Shown: positions 17,131 through 25,751, numbered from the stretch's first letter. The stretch is 64,000 nt of DNA from Granulosicoccus sp947495035 (GCF_050589605.1 NZ_JBNGOO010000008.1), one strand, 5' to 3'. Notes: generated by a model from the sequence alone, not told the origin. Translations and numbers: made by a program.

Positions 17131-19611
17131 ATGTCTTCTTTCCGTTTTTCTGTTGTCGTGACACTGGCCCTGCTTGCCGGCATGCCGATCAGCTCGACGC
17201 TGGCCGCCACCGTCACGGGGTCGTTGTACAAATGGCACCCCATCGAGATCGACTTCAACGGGCCGCTTGCCGATGAAAACGACACGGCGCCCAACCCGTT
17301 TCTCGATTACCGGTTGAGCGTGGATCTGACCAGCCCGGCGGGTGTTGTCACACGAATACCGGGGTTCTTTGCCGGTGATGGCGAAGGGCATGGGCGAGGC
17401 AATGTCTGGCGTGCCAGGTTTTCTGCCGATGAAACAGGCATCTGGAGCTATCAGGCCAGTTTGCAGCGGGGCAGCGAGCTGGCCGTGAACCTGAACATGG
17501 ACGACGGAGACGCGGTACAGCTGGAAGGTGCCGGCGGCGAATTCCTGATTGCTCCGGCACCCTTCGATGCCCCCGGTTTTCTCGGGCAGGGGCGCCTGGA
17601 GTACGTCGGGAATCATTACCTGAAGTTCCGTGATGGTTCCTACTGGATCAAGGGAGGCACGGACAGCCCGGAGAATCTGCTGGGTTTCGGCGGTATTGAC
17701 GGTACCTTCGATCACGGTGGTCAGGCGGACAGTTTCGTGCATGACTACGCGGCACACCGTGGCGATTTTCGTGAGGGTGATCCCCTGTTCACCCACTCCC
17801 TGACCGGTGCTGATAGTCGCGGCCTGATAGGCGCCCTCAATTACCTGGGGGAACAGGGAGTCAACTCCGTCTATTTTCTGCCCATGAACCTGGGAGGGGA
17901 TGGACAGGAGACCTATCCCTTTGTCGGTGCGTCCAACAATGCGCATGACAAGACGCACTACGACATCAGCAAACTGCATCAGTGGAACCGCGTATTCGCC
18001 CACGCCCAGCAGCAGGGAATCGCCTTGAATATCGTTCTGAGCGAGACCGAAGACGCCAATGAGCGCTGGCTGGACAATGGCCAGTTGGGTGTGGAACGCA
18101 AGTTGTTCTTCAGAGAACTGGTGGCTCGCTTTGCCTATGTGCTGGCAGCCAAGTGGAATCTGGGCGAGGAGAACGACTTCCCTCGAGTCGAGCTGGACAA
18201 GCATGCCGACTTTCTGCAGGCAATCGACTGGAGTGACAAGCCGATTGCCGTGCATACCCACATCAATCAGTTCTACCGCTATGGAGAGATCGTTGGCGAT
18301 GCCCGCTACAGCGCCAGCTCCATCCAGTACGACGAACAGTTCGCTGGTCAATTCGTCGAACAGTGGCGCAGCAATTCTGCCAATGCAGGCCGCCCCTGGG
18401 TGCTGGACATGGACGAGAATACCAATGGACTGAACGCCGAGTCGACGGAGGAGCGACGCAAGCAGATTCTCTATGACGTGCTCTTCAGTGGTGGCAATAT
18501 CGAGTGGTATTTCGGCTACGAACCACTACCGGTGGGTGGTGATATCGATGCCGGTGACTTCCGTCAGCGCGAAGGCATGTGGCAGCAGATGCGACTGGCG
18601 CGCGAGATGATGCAGCGCGAGCTGCCTTTCTGGCTCATGGAGCCCGCGGACTGGCGAATCAGTGGCGAGAGTGATGCCTTCGGTGGCGCCGAGGTGTTTG
18701 CGCTGCCGGGTCAGGTCTATGCCGTCTATCTGCCCGCCGCCAACGGTTCGGAATCGCTCAACACTGGCAGGGTGGCGGGACGCTTCGGGCAGCGATGGTT
18801 CGATCCGCGTACCGGACAGATGATCCAGGGAGCTGAGAATCTGCTGGCCAGTGACAGCCTGCCTCTGGGTGCGCCACCTTATGCCGCGGGGGACGACTGG
18901 GTCGTGCTGATCACTCGCCTGGATCAGGTGCAGGGTTCAGTCGACGAAGTCGGTGCCGGCAATGTCGCGCCGCGATTCGACACGATCCCCGGGCCGGAGC
19001 TGAGTGTGGGCGAGAACTTCACGCTGGTGCTGAACGCCAGTGATACCGACGGTACCTATCCCAGTGTGACGGTCGGTTCCATTCCTGCGGGCATGCGGAT
19101 CCGGGGTCTGGGTAACGGGCAGTTGGAGCTGACCTGGCAAGTGCCTGACACGGCAGCGGCAGAGTCTGTTGTCGAGCTCGTTGCAATCGATGCGCTGGAT
19201 GCAACGCTGCGCACGACTCAGACCATGACCATCTCGGTGCGTGGCCGTGATGGTGGGGGAGAACCTGTGAATGGACAGATTCCCGTCGCTGATGATATTC
19301 CGGCTGATCGGCCGGGCAACGAAGGCCATGCTCCTGTCTTCCGACCCATTGCCGTGCAGCAGGCACGGGCGGGTGATCGGGTGGCATTGCCTATCGCCGC
19401 GAATGATGCTGACGGAGTACCTCCCGGTCTGATCCTGCTGGACCCGCCAGCCGGCACCAGTCTGGATGACAATGGTGATGGCACACGCACCTTCAGATGG
19501 CAGGTACCTGTCGATGCCAGGGGGTCGTACAGCTTTACCTTCATGGCGCGTGATCACGATGTGCCCGATCTGACTGCCACGCTGAGAGTCGACTTCCAGA
19601 TACTTCGGTGA
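17131..19611 (+). CDS. Secreted DUF5060-domain glycoside-hydrolase-like protein
   Basis: An 826-residue exported protein. A Sec signal ends near residue 26 (STLAA). An N-terminal DUF5060 beta-sandwich (about 28-110, LYKWHPIEIDFNGP) precedes a TIM-barrel-like region (about 150-490) with HQWNRVFAHAQQQGIALNIVLSE and NIEWYFGYE. A putative collagen-binding-type domain (about 530-610, VYAVYLPAANGSE and RWFDPRTGQ) follows, then two Ig/cadherin-like repeats (about 630-720 and 750-826). DUF5060 proteins are usually candidate polysaccharide hydrolases; the substrate here is unknown. The stop codon TGA is the first triplet of an 8-bp tandem array. It has no GlyGly-CTERM of its own. Confidence 0.82.
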   Translation: MSSFRFSVVVTLALLAGMPISSTLAATVTGSLYKWHPIEIDFNGPLADENDTAPNPFLDYRLSVDLTSPAGVVTRIPGFFAGDGEGHGRGNVWRARFSADETGIWSYQASLQRGSELAVNLNMDDGDAVQLEGAGGEFLIAPAPFDAPGFLGQGRLEYVGNHYLKFRDGSYWIKGGTDSPENLLGFGGIDGTFDHGGQADSFVHDYAAHRGDFREGDPLFTHSLTGADSRGLIGALNYLGEQGVNSVYFLPMNLGGDGQETYPFVGASNNAHDKTHYDISKLHQWNRVFAHAQQQGIALNIVLSETEDANERWLDNGQLGVERKLFFRELVARFAYVLAAKWNLGEENDFPRVELDKHADFLQAIDWSDKPIAVHTHINQFYRYGEIVGDARYSASSIQYDEQFAGQFVEQWRSNSANAGRPWVLDMDENTNGLNAESTEERRKQILYDVLFSGGNIEWYFGYEPLPVGGDIDAGDFRQREGMWQQMRLAREMMQRELPFWLMEPADWRISGESDAFGGAEVFALPGQVYAVYLPAANGSESLNTGRVAGRFGQRWFDPRTGQMIQGAENLLASDSLPLGAPPYAAGDDWVVLITRLDQVQGSVDEVGAGNVAPRFDTIPGPELSVGENFTLVLNASDTDGTYPSVTVGSIPAGMRIRGLGNGQLELTWQVPDTAAAESVVELVAIDALDATLRTTQTMTISVRGRDGGGEPVNGQIPVADDIPADRPGNEGHAPVFRPIAVQQARAGDRVALPIAANDADGVPPGLILLDPPAGTSLDDNGDGTRTFRWQVPVDARGSYSFTFMARDHDVPDLTATLRVDFQILR

Positions 19612-19656
19612 AGCCATGAAGCCATGAAGCCATGAAGCCATGAAGCCATGAAGCTT
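19609..19656 (+). repeat. 8-bp tandem array, unit TGAAGCCA
   Basis: Five perfect copies of TGAAGCCA followed by a sixth that ends in TT instead of CA. The first unit supplies the TGA stop of the DUF5060 gene, so gain or loss of whole units keeps the stop codon. The period is 8, not a multiple of 3; the apparent minus-strand peptide repeats here are an artefact of three units making 24 bp. Confidence 0.95.
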
Positions 19657-19667
19657 TAAGGCGGAAA

Positions 19668-19755
19668 GGCGGATTGGCGGATTGGCGGATTGGCGGATTG
19701 GCGGATTGGCGGATTGGCGGATTGGCAGATTGGCAGATTGGCAGATTGGCAGATT
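19668..19755 (+). repeat. 8-bp tandem array, units GGCGGATT then GGCAGATT
   Basis: Seven copies of GGCGGATT followed directly by four copies of GGCAGATT: 88 bp of unbroken 8-bp period. The point change that separates the two blocks sits at the fourth base of the unit, so one variant has itself been amplified. It lies 11 bp after the TGAAGCCA array and about 110 bp before the Kelch gene. Confidence 0.95.
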
Positions 19756-19863
19756 GGCGGTGCATGGGGCGAATATCAATCACGCCAACGGGTTCACAGT
19801 CGGCTTCACCGTGATGCTCCGGGTTTCACACTGCCAATGGATGACGGCTGCCGATAATGGGGC

Positions 19864-21153
19864 ATGAAGATCACGATATCAGTGCTGGCAGCTGTGCTGC
19901 TGAGTCAGGTGTGTTCATCGGCCGGAGCCGAAGAGCCGAGTGCAGAGCCACAATGGCAAACCTTGCAGAGCAGTGACGGTTCCACGCTGACGGCCCGACA
20001 CGAGGCAGCGGGTGTGGTTGTCGGAGAGGCAATCTACCTGATTGGTGGACGACGCAATCGTCCGGTCGAGCGGTATTCGATGAGCAGCGGTCAGTGGGAA
20101 AATCTTGGCCTTGCACCACTGGAAATGCATCATGTGCAGCCTGTGGTGCTGGGCACCGATATCCTGTTGATGGGCGCATTCACCTGTTGCTACCCGGAAG
20201 AGCCGACGGTCGCCGAGATACATGTCTTCGACACGCTGACCGATACCTGGCGAGTGCAGGGAAGTCTGCCAGCCGACAGGCTTCGTGGCAGTGCGGCAGC
20301 CGTGGTTCATCAGGGGCGTGTCTATCTGCTTGGTGGCAACACACGCGGCCATTCCGGAGGCGCGGTTGCCTGGTTCGATGAATATGACCCGGTGACCGGA
20401 ATCTGGCGACAACTACCGGATGCGCCCAATGCCAGAGATCACTTTTCAGCCGTGATGATCGGTAACGAACTGGTTGCGGCTGCCGGGCGACAGACCGCGC
20501 TGCCGAATCCGGCAGACAATCCGGTAAAGGCCGTGGACATCTATGATTTCGATACCGGTCTCTGGCGCAGCGTCTCCGCCATCCCGACAGTCAGGAGCGG
20601 GGCCGTGGCCGTGGCACACGGTAGTGACGTCATCGTCGCTGGTGGTGAGATCAATACGTCGGATGTGGCACTGAATGTCGTGGAAGCCTATGACGTGGGC
20701 GCCGATCAATGGCGCAGTCTGAGCCCGATGATCACGGGGCGTCATGGCAGTGGCGGCGGTGTGATCGGCAATCAACTGTTCATGCTCTCCGGCGCCGTCC
20801 GCATCGGCGGCTCTCGAGAGGCGTCAGATGCAGAAACGTTGTCATTGCCCGACATCGCTACAGAGATCGAGCCACAGGAGCCGGATACCGGCGAGCCCGA
20901 TCCTTTCGAGCCGGTTGCTCCGGAGCACCCTGACAACGGAGACGGAGACGGAGACGGAGACGGAGACGGAGACGGCGATGGCGATGGCGATGGCGATGGC
21001 GATGGCGGGCTGACATCTGCCTCCGGCAGTCGGGGAGGCGCGAGCGGGCCGTTACTGCTGCTGACACTGTTGCTGCTCGCCAACAGGCGATCCCGCCAGA
21101 TGCGATCATGGACGCAATCACGGATGCCATCGCGGATGCCATCCCGGATGTGA
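19864..21153 (+). CDS. Secreted Kelch-repeat beta-propeller protein with GlyGly-CTERM-like C-terminus
   Basis: A 429-residue exported protein. The signal peptide ends near SAGAEE (residue about 22), then about six Kelch blades follow (IYLIGGRRNRPVERYS, VYLLGGNTRG, VIVAGGEI, LFMLSGAV). The sequence continues into an acidic Glu/Pro segment, an uninterrupted Gly-Asp dipeptide run of about 11 units (near 360-381), and a tail SRGGASGPLLLLTLLLLANRRSR. That tail has the Gly-rich, hydrophobic, Arg layout of GlyGly-CTERM, the rhombosortase sorting signal of type II-secreted proteins. Unusually, 22 residues follow the Arg cluster, ending in SRMPSRMPSRM. No rhombosortase is in the window. Confidence 0.8.
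   Translation: MKITISVLAAVLLSQVCSSAGAEEPSAEPQWQTLQSSDGSTLTARHEAAGVVVGEAIYLIGGRRNRPVERYSMSSGQWENLGLAPLEMHHVQPVVLGTDILLMGAFTCCYPEEPTVAEIHVFDTLTDTWRVQGSLPADRLRGSAAAVVHQGRVYLLGGNTRGHSGGAVAWFDEYDPVTGIWRQLPDAPNARDHFSAVMIGNELVAAAGRQTALPNPADNPVKAVDIYDFDTGLWRSVSAIPTVRSGAVAVAHGSDVIVAGGEINTSDVALNVVEAYDVGADQWRSLSPMITGRHGSGGGVIGNQLFMLSGAVRIGGSREASDAETLSLPDIATEIEPQEPDTGEPDPFEPVAPEHPDNGDGDGDGDGDGDGDGDGDGDGDGGLTSASGSRGGASGPLLLLTLLLLANRRSRQMRSWTQSRMPSRMPSRM
20941..21006 (+). repeat. Hexanucleotide array encoding the Gly-Asp linker
   Basis: Five GACGGA units, one GACGGC and five GATGGC units in tandem, in frame inside the Kelch gene. The synonymous blocks (GACGGA against GATGGC) indicate separate slippage expansions of a length-variable linker before the C-terminal anchor. 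Confidence 0.93.
21121..21150 (+). repeat. 12-bp repeat at the 3' end of the Kelch gene
   Basis: CGGATGCCATCG, then CGGATGCCATCC, then a half unit CGGATG immediately before the stop. It encodes the terminal SRMPSRMPSRM and may have extended an older stop position beyond the Arg cluster. Confidence 0.8.
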
Positions 21154-21226
21154 CAGCCTGCTTGCACTGCGCAATCGCTCCGTTTAGGGTGGCTGCTTCC
21201 CTTGAACCAGTGAGCCATCCACCGCC

Positions 21227-21679
21227 GTGTTGAAATCCATCCATCCTTTGTTGAATGCCGACGTCCTGCATGCCCTGGCCGCCATGGGGCATGGCGATAC
21301 CCTGGTTCTGTGCGATGCCAACTTTCCGGCCGAGAGCGTTGCTCGTCAGACGACGCTGGGCAAACTGCTGCGAATCGATGGCGCCTCCACGCCGGACGTG
21401 GCCGAAGCCGTGCTGTCGCTCATGCCACTCGACACCTTTGTCGACGATGCCGCGAAATGCATGGCGGTTGTCGGTTCACCTGATGAACGTCCTGCCGTAC
21501 AACAGGAGGTGCAGGCGATCATCGATGCCAGTGAAAGCGAATCGTTCCCGCTGGTGCCGGTGGAGCGCTTTGCCTTCTATGAACAGGCGAAACAGGCCTA
21601 TGCCGTCATTGCCAGCGGAGAGCCACGCTTCTTCGGTTGCTTCATCCTGACCAAAGGCGTCATTGCGCCCAGGGACTGA
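21227..21679 (+). CDS. fucU: RbsD/FucU family sugar mutarotase
   Basis: A 150-residue protein of the family that interconverts alpha and beta anomers of fucose or ribose. The N-terminus reads HPLLNADVLHALAAMGHGDTLVLCDANFP, the typical FucU opening with the likely catalytic His in GHGD. The C-terminus contains RFAFYEQAKQAYAVIASGE and the Tyr/Gly-rich end. GTG is used as start; a TTG directly follows. FucU is favoured over RbsD by length and the ANFP motif. The gene lies 7 nt ahead of tdk, so they are probably cotranscribed, although no fucose catabolic gene is nearby. Confidence 0.88.
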   Translation: MLKSIHPLLNADVLHALAAMGHGDTLVLCDANFPAESVARQTTLGKLLRIDGASTPDVAEAVLSLMPLDTFVDDAAKCMAVVGSPDERPAVQQEVQAIIDASESESFPLVPVERFAFYEQAKQAYAVIASGEPRFFGCFILTKGVIAPRD

Positions 21680-21686
21680 TTGCACC

Positions 21687-22289
21687 ATGGCTCAGCTCTA
21701 TTTCTACTATTCGGCGATGAATGCCGGCAAGTCCACTTCGTTGCTGCAATCGGCACACAATTACCGGGAACAGGGCATGCAGGTGAGTCTGTATACCGCT
21801 GCCATTGACGACCGCTATGGGCGCGGCTTCATCCGTTCACGTATCGGTCTGCAGGAGAACGCCTTGCTGTTCGATGCGGATACCGGCTTTCTGAGCGCCA
21901 TCCGTGAGCAGCATCAGGCCGGATCGCTGTCCTGTGTGTTGATAGACGAGGCGCAGTTTCTATCCCGTTCCCAGGTGGATGAACTGGCCAGAGTGGTGGA
22001 TGATCTGGATATTCCGGTTCTGTGCTTCGGCATACGTACCGACTTTCAGGGAGAGATGTTCCCGGGCTCGTCGCGATTGCTGGCGATCGCCGACAAGCTG
22101 CAGGAGCTGAAGACCGTTTGTACCTGCGGTAGAAAGGCGACGATGACCGTCAGACTTGATGCGTCAGGGCAAGCGGTGGCCGCCGGAGCGCAGGTCGAGA
22201 TCGGCGGCAACGATCGGTATGTGTCCAAGTGTCGTCGGCACTATCGGCAGTTGATGGATGCCGCAGCCAATCCCGTATCGATCAGCTGA
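21687..22289 (+). CDS. tdk: Thymidine kinase
   Basis: Salvage enzyme phosphorylating thymidine to dTMP. The 200-residue type II thymidine kinase has P-loop SAMNAGKSTSLLQSAHNY near 9-26, the catalytic-base segment SCVLIDEAQFL near 84-94, the lasso region FRTDFQGEMFPGS-like (IRTDFQGEMFPGS) and structural zinc ligands (VCTCGRK, SKCRRHY). The frame begins eight codons earlier, but MAQLYFYYS is the family N-terminus and has AGGGA upstream. The last bases overlap the 3' end of the convergent DUF2325 gene by 8 bp. Confidence 0.95.
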   Translation: MAQLYFYYSAMNAGKSTSLLQSAHNYREQGMQVSLYTAAIDDRYGRGFIRSRIGLQENALLFDADTGFLSAIREQHQAGSLSCVLIDEAQFLSRSQVDELARVVDDLDIPVLCFGIRTDFQGEMFPGSSRLLAIADKLQELKTVCTCGRKATMTVRLDASGQAVAAGAQVEIGGNDRYVSKCRRHYRQLMDAAANPVSIS

Positions 22290-23535
22290 GCGTCTCGTAG
22301 AGACTGCGAGTGAAGGCGGACAAGCTGGATCGCTGCATGAAGATCATCGGCTTGTCCTGCTTGGCACACAGCGTCCGTGCCTTTTGCATGGCGCTGTGAC
22401 TGATGCAGTCCGTGGGGCACATGACGACATCCGCCTGACTGACAAGCTCGGAAATGCGATGAGGGCAGGTTTCCCGTCCTCCGTCATGGTGCAGGAAGCG
22501 TCCCTCGCATGATTCGACCAGGGCCTGGAAGTGTCGGCGTTGCTGCGCCTTGCCACCGAGATACAGGACACATTGGCCGCACAGTTTCAGATCGCGGGCG
22601 GCCGGGCAGTCGGCAGGCGGCACGGTGTCGATGTCCGGGGGCAGTGTCTGGCCCAGACGTGCTTCCAGCAATTGCTCCAGACGTTGTACATCCAGTTGCA
22701 GATGATGCCTGTCGGCTCGTTCTGCGATGAGCAGGTCTTGCAGTACTTCCACTTTTTCCTGCAGCTGAGTGGTCTGCAACTGCGTAGCGGCTTCTCTGGC
22801 GCGATTGCTCGCATGCGTGGTCTCATCCGATGGTGCTGTGGACTGCGGCAATTGCAGTTGTGCCTGCAGCTTGCGGTTCTCGATCTGCAGGGCATCCGTC
22901 TGACGAGTCTGATCATGCAGGGCCTGGCTGGTCTGTTCATGGCGCAGGCGCAATGACTGCAGGTCCTTGTTGAGCGATGCCAGTTGTCGCTCCTGTTCCT
23001 GCAAACGTCCACGATCCACACAGGTGCTGGCACCGGACAGATGCGACATCATGTGAACCTGACCGAAGACTTCCAGAATGATGGCCCGGGTCGCCAGCGG
23101 ATGGGTGATCAAGGCCCACAGGCTGGCCGGTACCTGACCGGATGTCCAGCCGCTTTCCCACAGCGACGTCAGCGCAGCTTCATCTCTGGCTGCGCGGAAC
23201 TGTTTCACCGTCACGGTGAATTTCCGCTCCAGCAGCTTCTGCAGACGTTGCGACAGAGGATGTTTGCCGTTTTCGGCGTTCTCCACCGCCAACTGGTGAA
23301 TCTCGTAATCCGTGGCATCCTTGACAGGCAGGCCCGCCTTGCCCGCCTGCTGCCTGACTTCGGCGAGCGTCAGACAGGTCCCCACCACCATGCAGTGCCA
23401 GCAACTCTGCAGCTCCCAGAGTCTGTATCGCGTACTACGCACCTGGGTCTGCAGGAAATCCGGCCGCGGCTGCTGAGTCAGGGGAAAGACCGGCGCTTGC
23501 GGTACAGTCGACTGAGACGTCAGCAAGTGTTTCAT
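22282..23535 (-). CDS. DUF2325-domain protein with long coiled coil
   Basis: A 417-residue protein in three parts. Residues 35-165 are a Cys/His-bearing N-terminal region (LQSCWHCMVVGTCLTLAEVRQQ). Residues about 175-300 form a Gln/Leu-rich coiled coil. Residues about 315-417 match DUF2325 (CVLYLGGKAQQRRHFQALVESC, then LVSQADVVMCPTDCISHSAMQKARTLC). Function is unknown; the conserved Cys/His suggest metal or redox sensing, which is inference. It is second in a two-gene operon, 54 bp behind a gene with a Fur-like box, so it may be made under iron limitation. Confidence 0.8.
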   Translation of the reverse strand: MKHLLTSQSTVPQAPVFPLTQQPRPDFLQTQVRSTRYRLWELQSCWHCMVVGTCLTLAEVRQQAGKAGLPVKDATDYEIHQLAVENAENGKHPLSQRLQKLLERKFTVTVKQFRAARDEAALTSLWESGWTSGQVPASLWALITHPLATRAIILEVFGQVHMMSHLSGASTCVDRGRLQEQERQLASLNKDLQSLRLRHEQTSQALHDQTRQTDALQIENRKLQAQLQLPQSTAPSDETTHASNRAREAATQLQTTQLQEKVEVLQDLLIAERADRHHLQLDVQRLEQLLEARLGQTLPPDIDTVPPADCPAARDLKLCGQCVLYLGGKAQQRRHFQALVESCEGRFLHHDGGRETCPHRISELVSQADVVMCPTDCISHSAMQKARTLCAKQDKPMIFMQRSSLSAFTRSLYETLS

Positions 23536-23589
23536 GGCATTGTCCGGCGGTGGTTGGGCTGAGTCTGTCGTGCGTTCCGGTACTCGAGA

Positions 23590-24639
23590 TCAGTGAATCA
23601 TCGGCGTTTCGTTGAAATGTTCACAGTCCCGATGCAGCGATTCCCGGGCTCGCAGCTCGCGGATATCCCATTGACGATTTGGCAGGGCTGTACCGATCTG
23701 GCTCAGTATTGCCTGAAACTCGGTGCTGCGTGTCATCAGACGATCGACCGAGTCCGATGGCAACCATTCACTGAGCTGGCGCTGTGCCCGTTGCGTATCG
23801 CCGGTAGAGAAATCGGCCAGTGTTCCCAGGAACATCGCTTCGAAGGCGGATATGTCGGGGCAACACAGACACTGGATGGCCGGAGGCTGGGCGCTGTAAC
23901 GGATGGATTCCACCAGCACGGCATCCACCACGCTCTGCAGTTCCGGCAAGGCCACATGATGGCAGAGCAGTGGAACCACCTGAGCGCCAAGACCGACATA
24001 GGACAGCGTTCTCTTGCGCAGTCTGAGTGCATTGAGCAGCACGGCTTCGCCCAGCGACAGATCACTGGTGAGGGTGACCGAGCGGCTCTCCAGCGGACCA
24101 TTGTGTTCCGGCATGCCGCGCCAGCTGGGTGTGAATACATGTTCTCCACCCCGGCGAAAACACTCGGCACTGCACAGCGCGGTTGCGGCCTTGCTGAAGG
24201 GTTCGATCGAGGGTGCAGCGAGACAGTGTCGGGCCAGGTTGCGGGCTTCTTCGGCTTGTCCAGCGTGGATCTTGCACAACAGGCAGAGCACCAGATTTTC
24301 GTTGTCCGACAGCCATTGCGACGCCGTGCCGTCTGGCTGCTCGGGCCGACCGGGTGAATTCAGCAGTATCTCTGCCAGCAGGTTGACGGCTTCGATGGTG
24401 TGCTGGCGTTCTGCACCGGCATCGATGATCCTGCCTAGCGTGTCGAGTACATAGCGAGCGGCGATGGAAGCCTTGGGAGTACGCCCGCGGGCGCGGGGTA
24501 CTGCCAGCAGCAGTCTGGCTGGCAGGGGCAGGTCCTGAAACCGTGTGCGGGTGGTAAATGCCGACTGAATCGAACCCGACTGGGCAAGTTCGCGAGGCTC
24601 TCTTTTCAAGGCTTCAGTGGAGATGATGACTGGATTCAT
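23590..24639 (-). CDS. Hypothetical protein, first gene of a putative Fur-controlled operon
   Basis: A 349-residue soluble protein that I do not recognise. It is alpha-helical and Leu/Ala-rich with no signal or membrane segment, and has a cluster of Cys (AIQCLCCPDISAFEAMFLG near 250-268; also CLLCKIHAG near 120). The helical pattern resembles tetratricopeptide-like repeats but I cannot assign them. A Shine-Dalgarno AGAGG precedes the ATG. The Fur-like box lies 29 bp upstream of the start, and the DUF2325 gene follows. Likely role: iron-starvation response, by context only. Confidence 0.65.
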   Translation of the reverse strand: MNPVIISTEALKREPRELAQSGSIQSAFTTRTRFQDLPLPARLLLAVPRARGRTPKASIAARYVLDTLGRIIDAGAERQHTIEAVNLLAEILLNSPGRPEQPDGTASQWLSDNENLVLCLLCKIHAGQAEEARNLARHCLAAPSIEPFSKAATALCSAECFRRGGEHVFTPSWRGMPEHNGPLESRSVTLTSDLSLGEAVLLNALRLRKRTLSYVGLGAQVVPLLCHHVALPELQSVVDAVLVESIRYSAQPPAIQCLCCPDISAFEAMFLGTLADFSTGDTQRAQRQLSEWLPSDSVDRLMTRSTEFQAILSQIGTALPNRQWDIRELRARESLHRDCEHFNETPMIH

Positions 24640-24667
24640 GCGTACGCCTCTGTAAAAATGGTACTAA

Positions 24668-24682
24668 CAATAATCATTCTCA
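24668..24682 (-). promoter_or_regulatory. Candidate Fur box
   Basis: On the minus strand TGAGAATGATTATTG matches 11 of 14 informative positions of the 7-1-7 Fur consensus TGATAATnATTATCA, and the AT-rich hexamers continue on both sides. It sits 29 bp upstream of the ATG of the minus-strand hypothetical gene, where a repressor would cover the promoter. The rest of the 317-bp divergent gap (24640-24956) shows no other clear feature. Confidence 0.65.
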
Positions 24683-24956
24683 TTAACATTCTAGAATAAT
24701 TCATGCTGTCTGTCAGCTTCATTCTCCATGCCTGAAACAGGCGGGCAATCTGTGCCTCGATGGGCGGAACAAGCATCGCCCGCAAGGGCGCTGGCTCATG
24801 GACAGTCTTCGCTTCGGTGTGACGGGGACGTTCGCGGGGAGTACATTCGGGTTTTGCTGATGCCTGTCGAAGAGAGGCGGCAGGGAGTATCGTGTTGGGC
24901 ATCGCAGCGGGGCAGTGTCTGTCTTGCGTCTGTCCACTGTACAAGGTGAGCCTGAA

Positions 24957-25670
24957 ATGTCTGAACGTGTGAATGAATTGCAGCAACCCATCGGCGAGGA
25001 AGTCGTGGGGTGGCAGTCGCTGGAGATGCCTGCCCGTACGCCGCTGCAGGGGCGCTACTGTCGAGTCGAACCGCTGGACATCCTGACGCATGTCGATGAG
25101 CTGTACGAGGCCTTTGCTGCTGACAGGGAAGGTCGACTCTGGACGTACATGCCCATGGGACCCTTTGCGTCCGCCGGTGAACTCAAGGACTGGATGGACG
25201 GTGCCTGTACCGGAGAGGATCCCCTGTTCTACGTCATCATCGAGGCAGACAGCGACAAGGCTGTCGGTTTTGCCAGTCATATGCGGATCAAGCCCGATAT
25301 CGGGGTCATGGAGGTGGGTTACATCGCCTACTCTCCACAGTTGCAAGGAACCCGGACTGCCACGGAGGCGATGTATCTGCTGATGTGTCGTGCGTTCGAT
25401 GAACTGGGATATCGACGCTATGAATGGAAATGCGATGCGCTCAATGCCGCTTCACGATCGGCGGCCCTGCGTCTGGGTTTTACCTACGAAGGTACTTTCA
25501 AACAGGCAACGATCTACAAGGGGCGAAATCGGGATACAGCCTGGTTCTCCATGCTGGATCGGGACTGGCCGAGCAAGAGGAAGGCCTTCGAGTGCTGGTT
25601 GGCCGAGGGTAATCATGATGAGCAGGGCAGGCAGAAACACCCCCTGCAGCACTTTGCGGATCTGGCCTGA
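24957..25670 (+). CDS. GNAT family N-acetyltransferase
   Basis: A 237-residue acetyltransferase of the RimJ/RimL-like group. Residues about 30-200 contain the GNAT fold, with VGYIAYSPQLQGTRTATEAMYLLM as the acetyl-CoA-binding motif A and RRYEWKCDALNAASRSAALRLGFTYEGTFKQA as motif B. The last 40 residues (DWPSKRKAFECWLAEGN) are typical of a broad family of GNATs acting on small molecules or proteins. The start was moved to MSERVNEL because AAGGTGAG lies just upstream. The substrate cannot be told. It is transcribed away from the Fur-like operon. Confidence 0.9.
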   Translation: MSERVNELQQPIGEEVVGWQSLEMPARTPLQGRYCRVEPLDILTHVDELYEAFAADREGRLWTYMPMGPFASAGELKDWMDGACTGEDPLFYVIIEADSDKAVGFASHMRIKPDIGVMEVGYIAYSPQLQGTRTATEAMYLLMCRAFDELGYRRYEWKCDALNAASRSAALRLGFTYEGTFKQATIYKGRNRDTAWFSMLDRDWPSKRKAFECWLAEGNHDEQGRQKHPLQHFADLA

Positions 25671-25751
25671 CTGGACCCGATCCGGCCTTGCTGATTCGAC
25701 TTGAGCGGACGGTCTGCTTCAGCGGGTATACATGGGGTTTGCCGCTGCCGA

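Noticed and set aside
16801..18351. Minus-strand frame of 516 codons
   Set aside because: Antisense to the DUF5060 gene and its promoter, with no family resemblance and no ribosome site.
19609..19755. Possible CRISPR array
   Set aside because: Units are 8 bp and contiguous with no spacers.
19541..19783. Minus-strand frames with peptide repeats such as SANPPIRQ and HGFMASWL
   Set aside because: The 8-bp arrays read open in every frame because three units make 24 bp; the repeats are an artefact and not a protein.
24636..25346. Minus-strand 236-codon frame
   Set aside because: Mostly antisense to the GNAT gene and spans the Fur-like box; no family resemblance.
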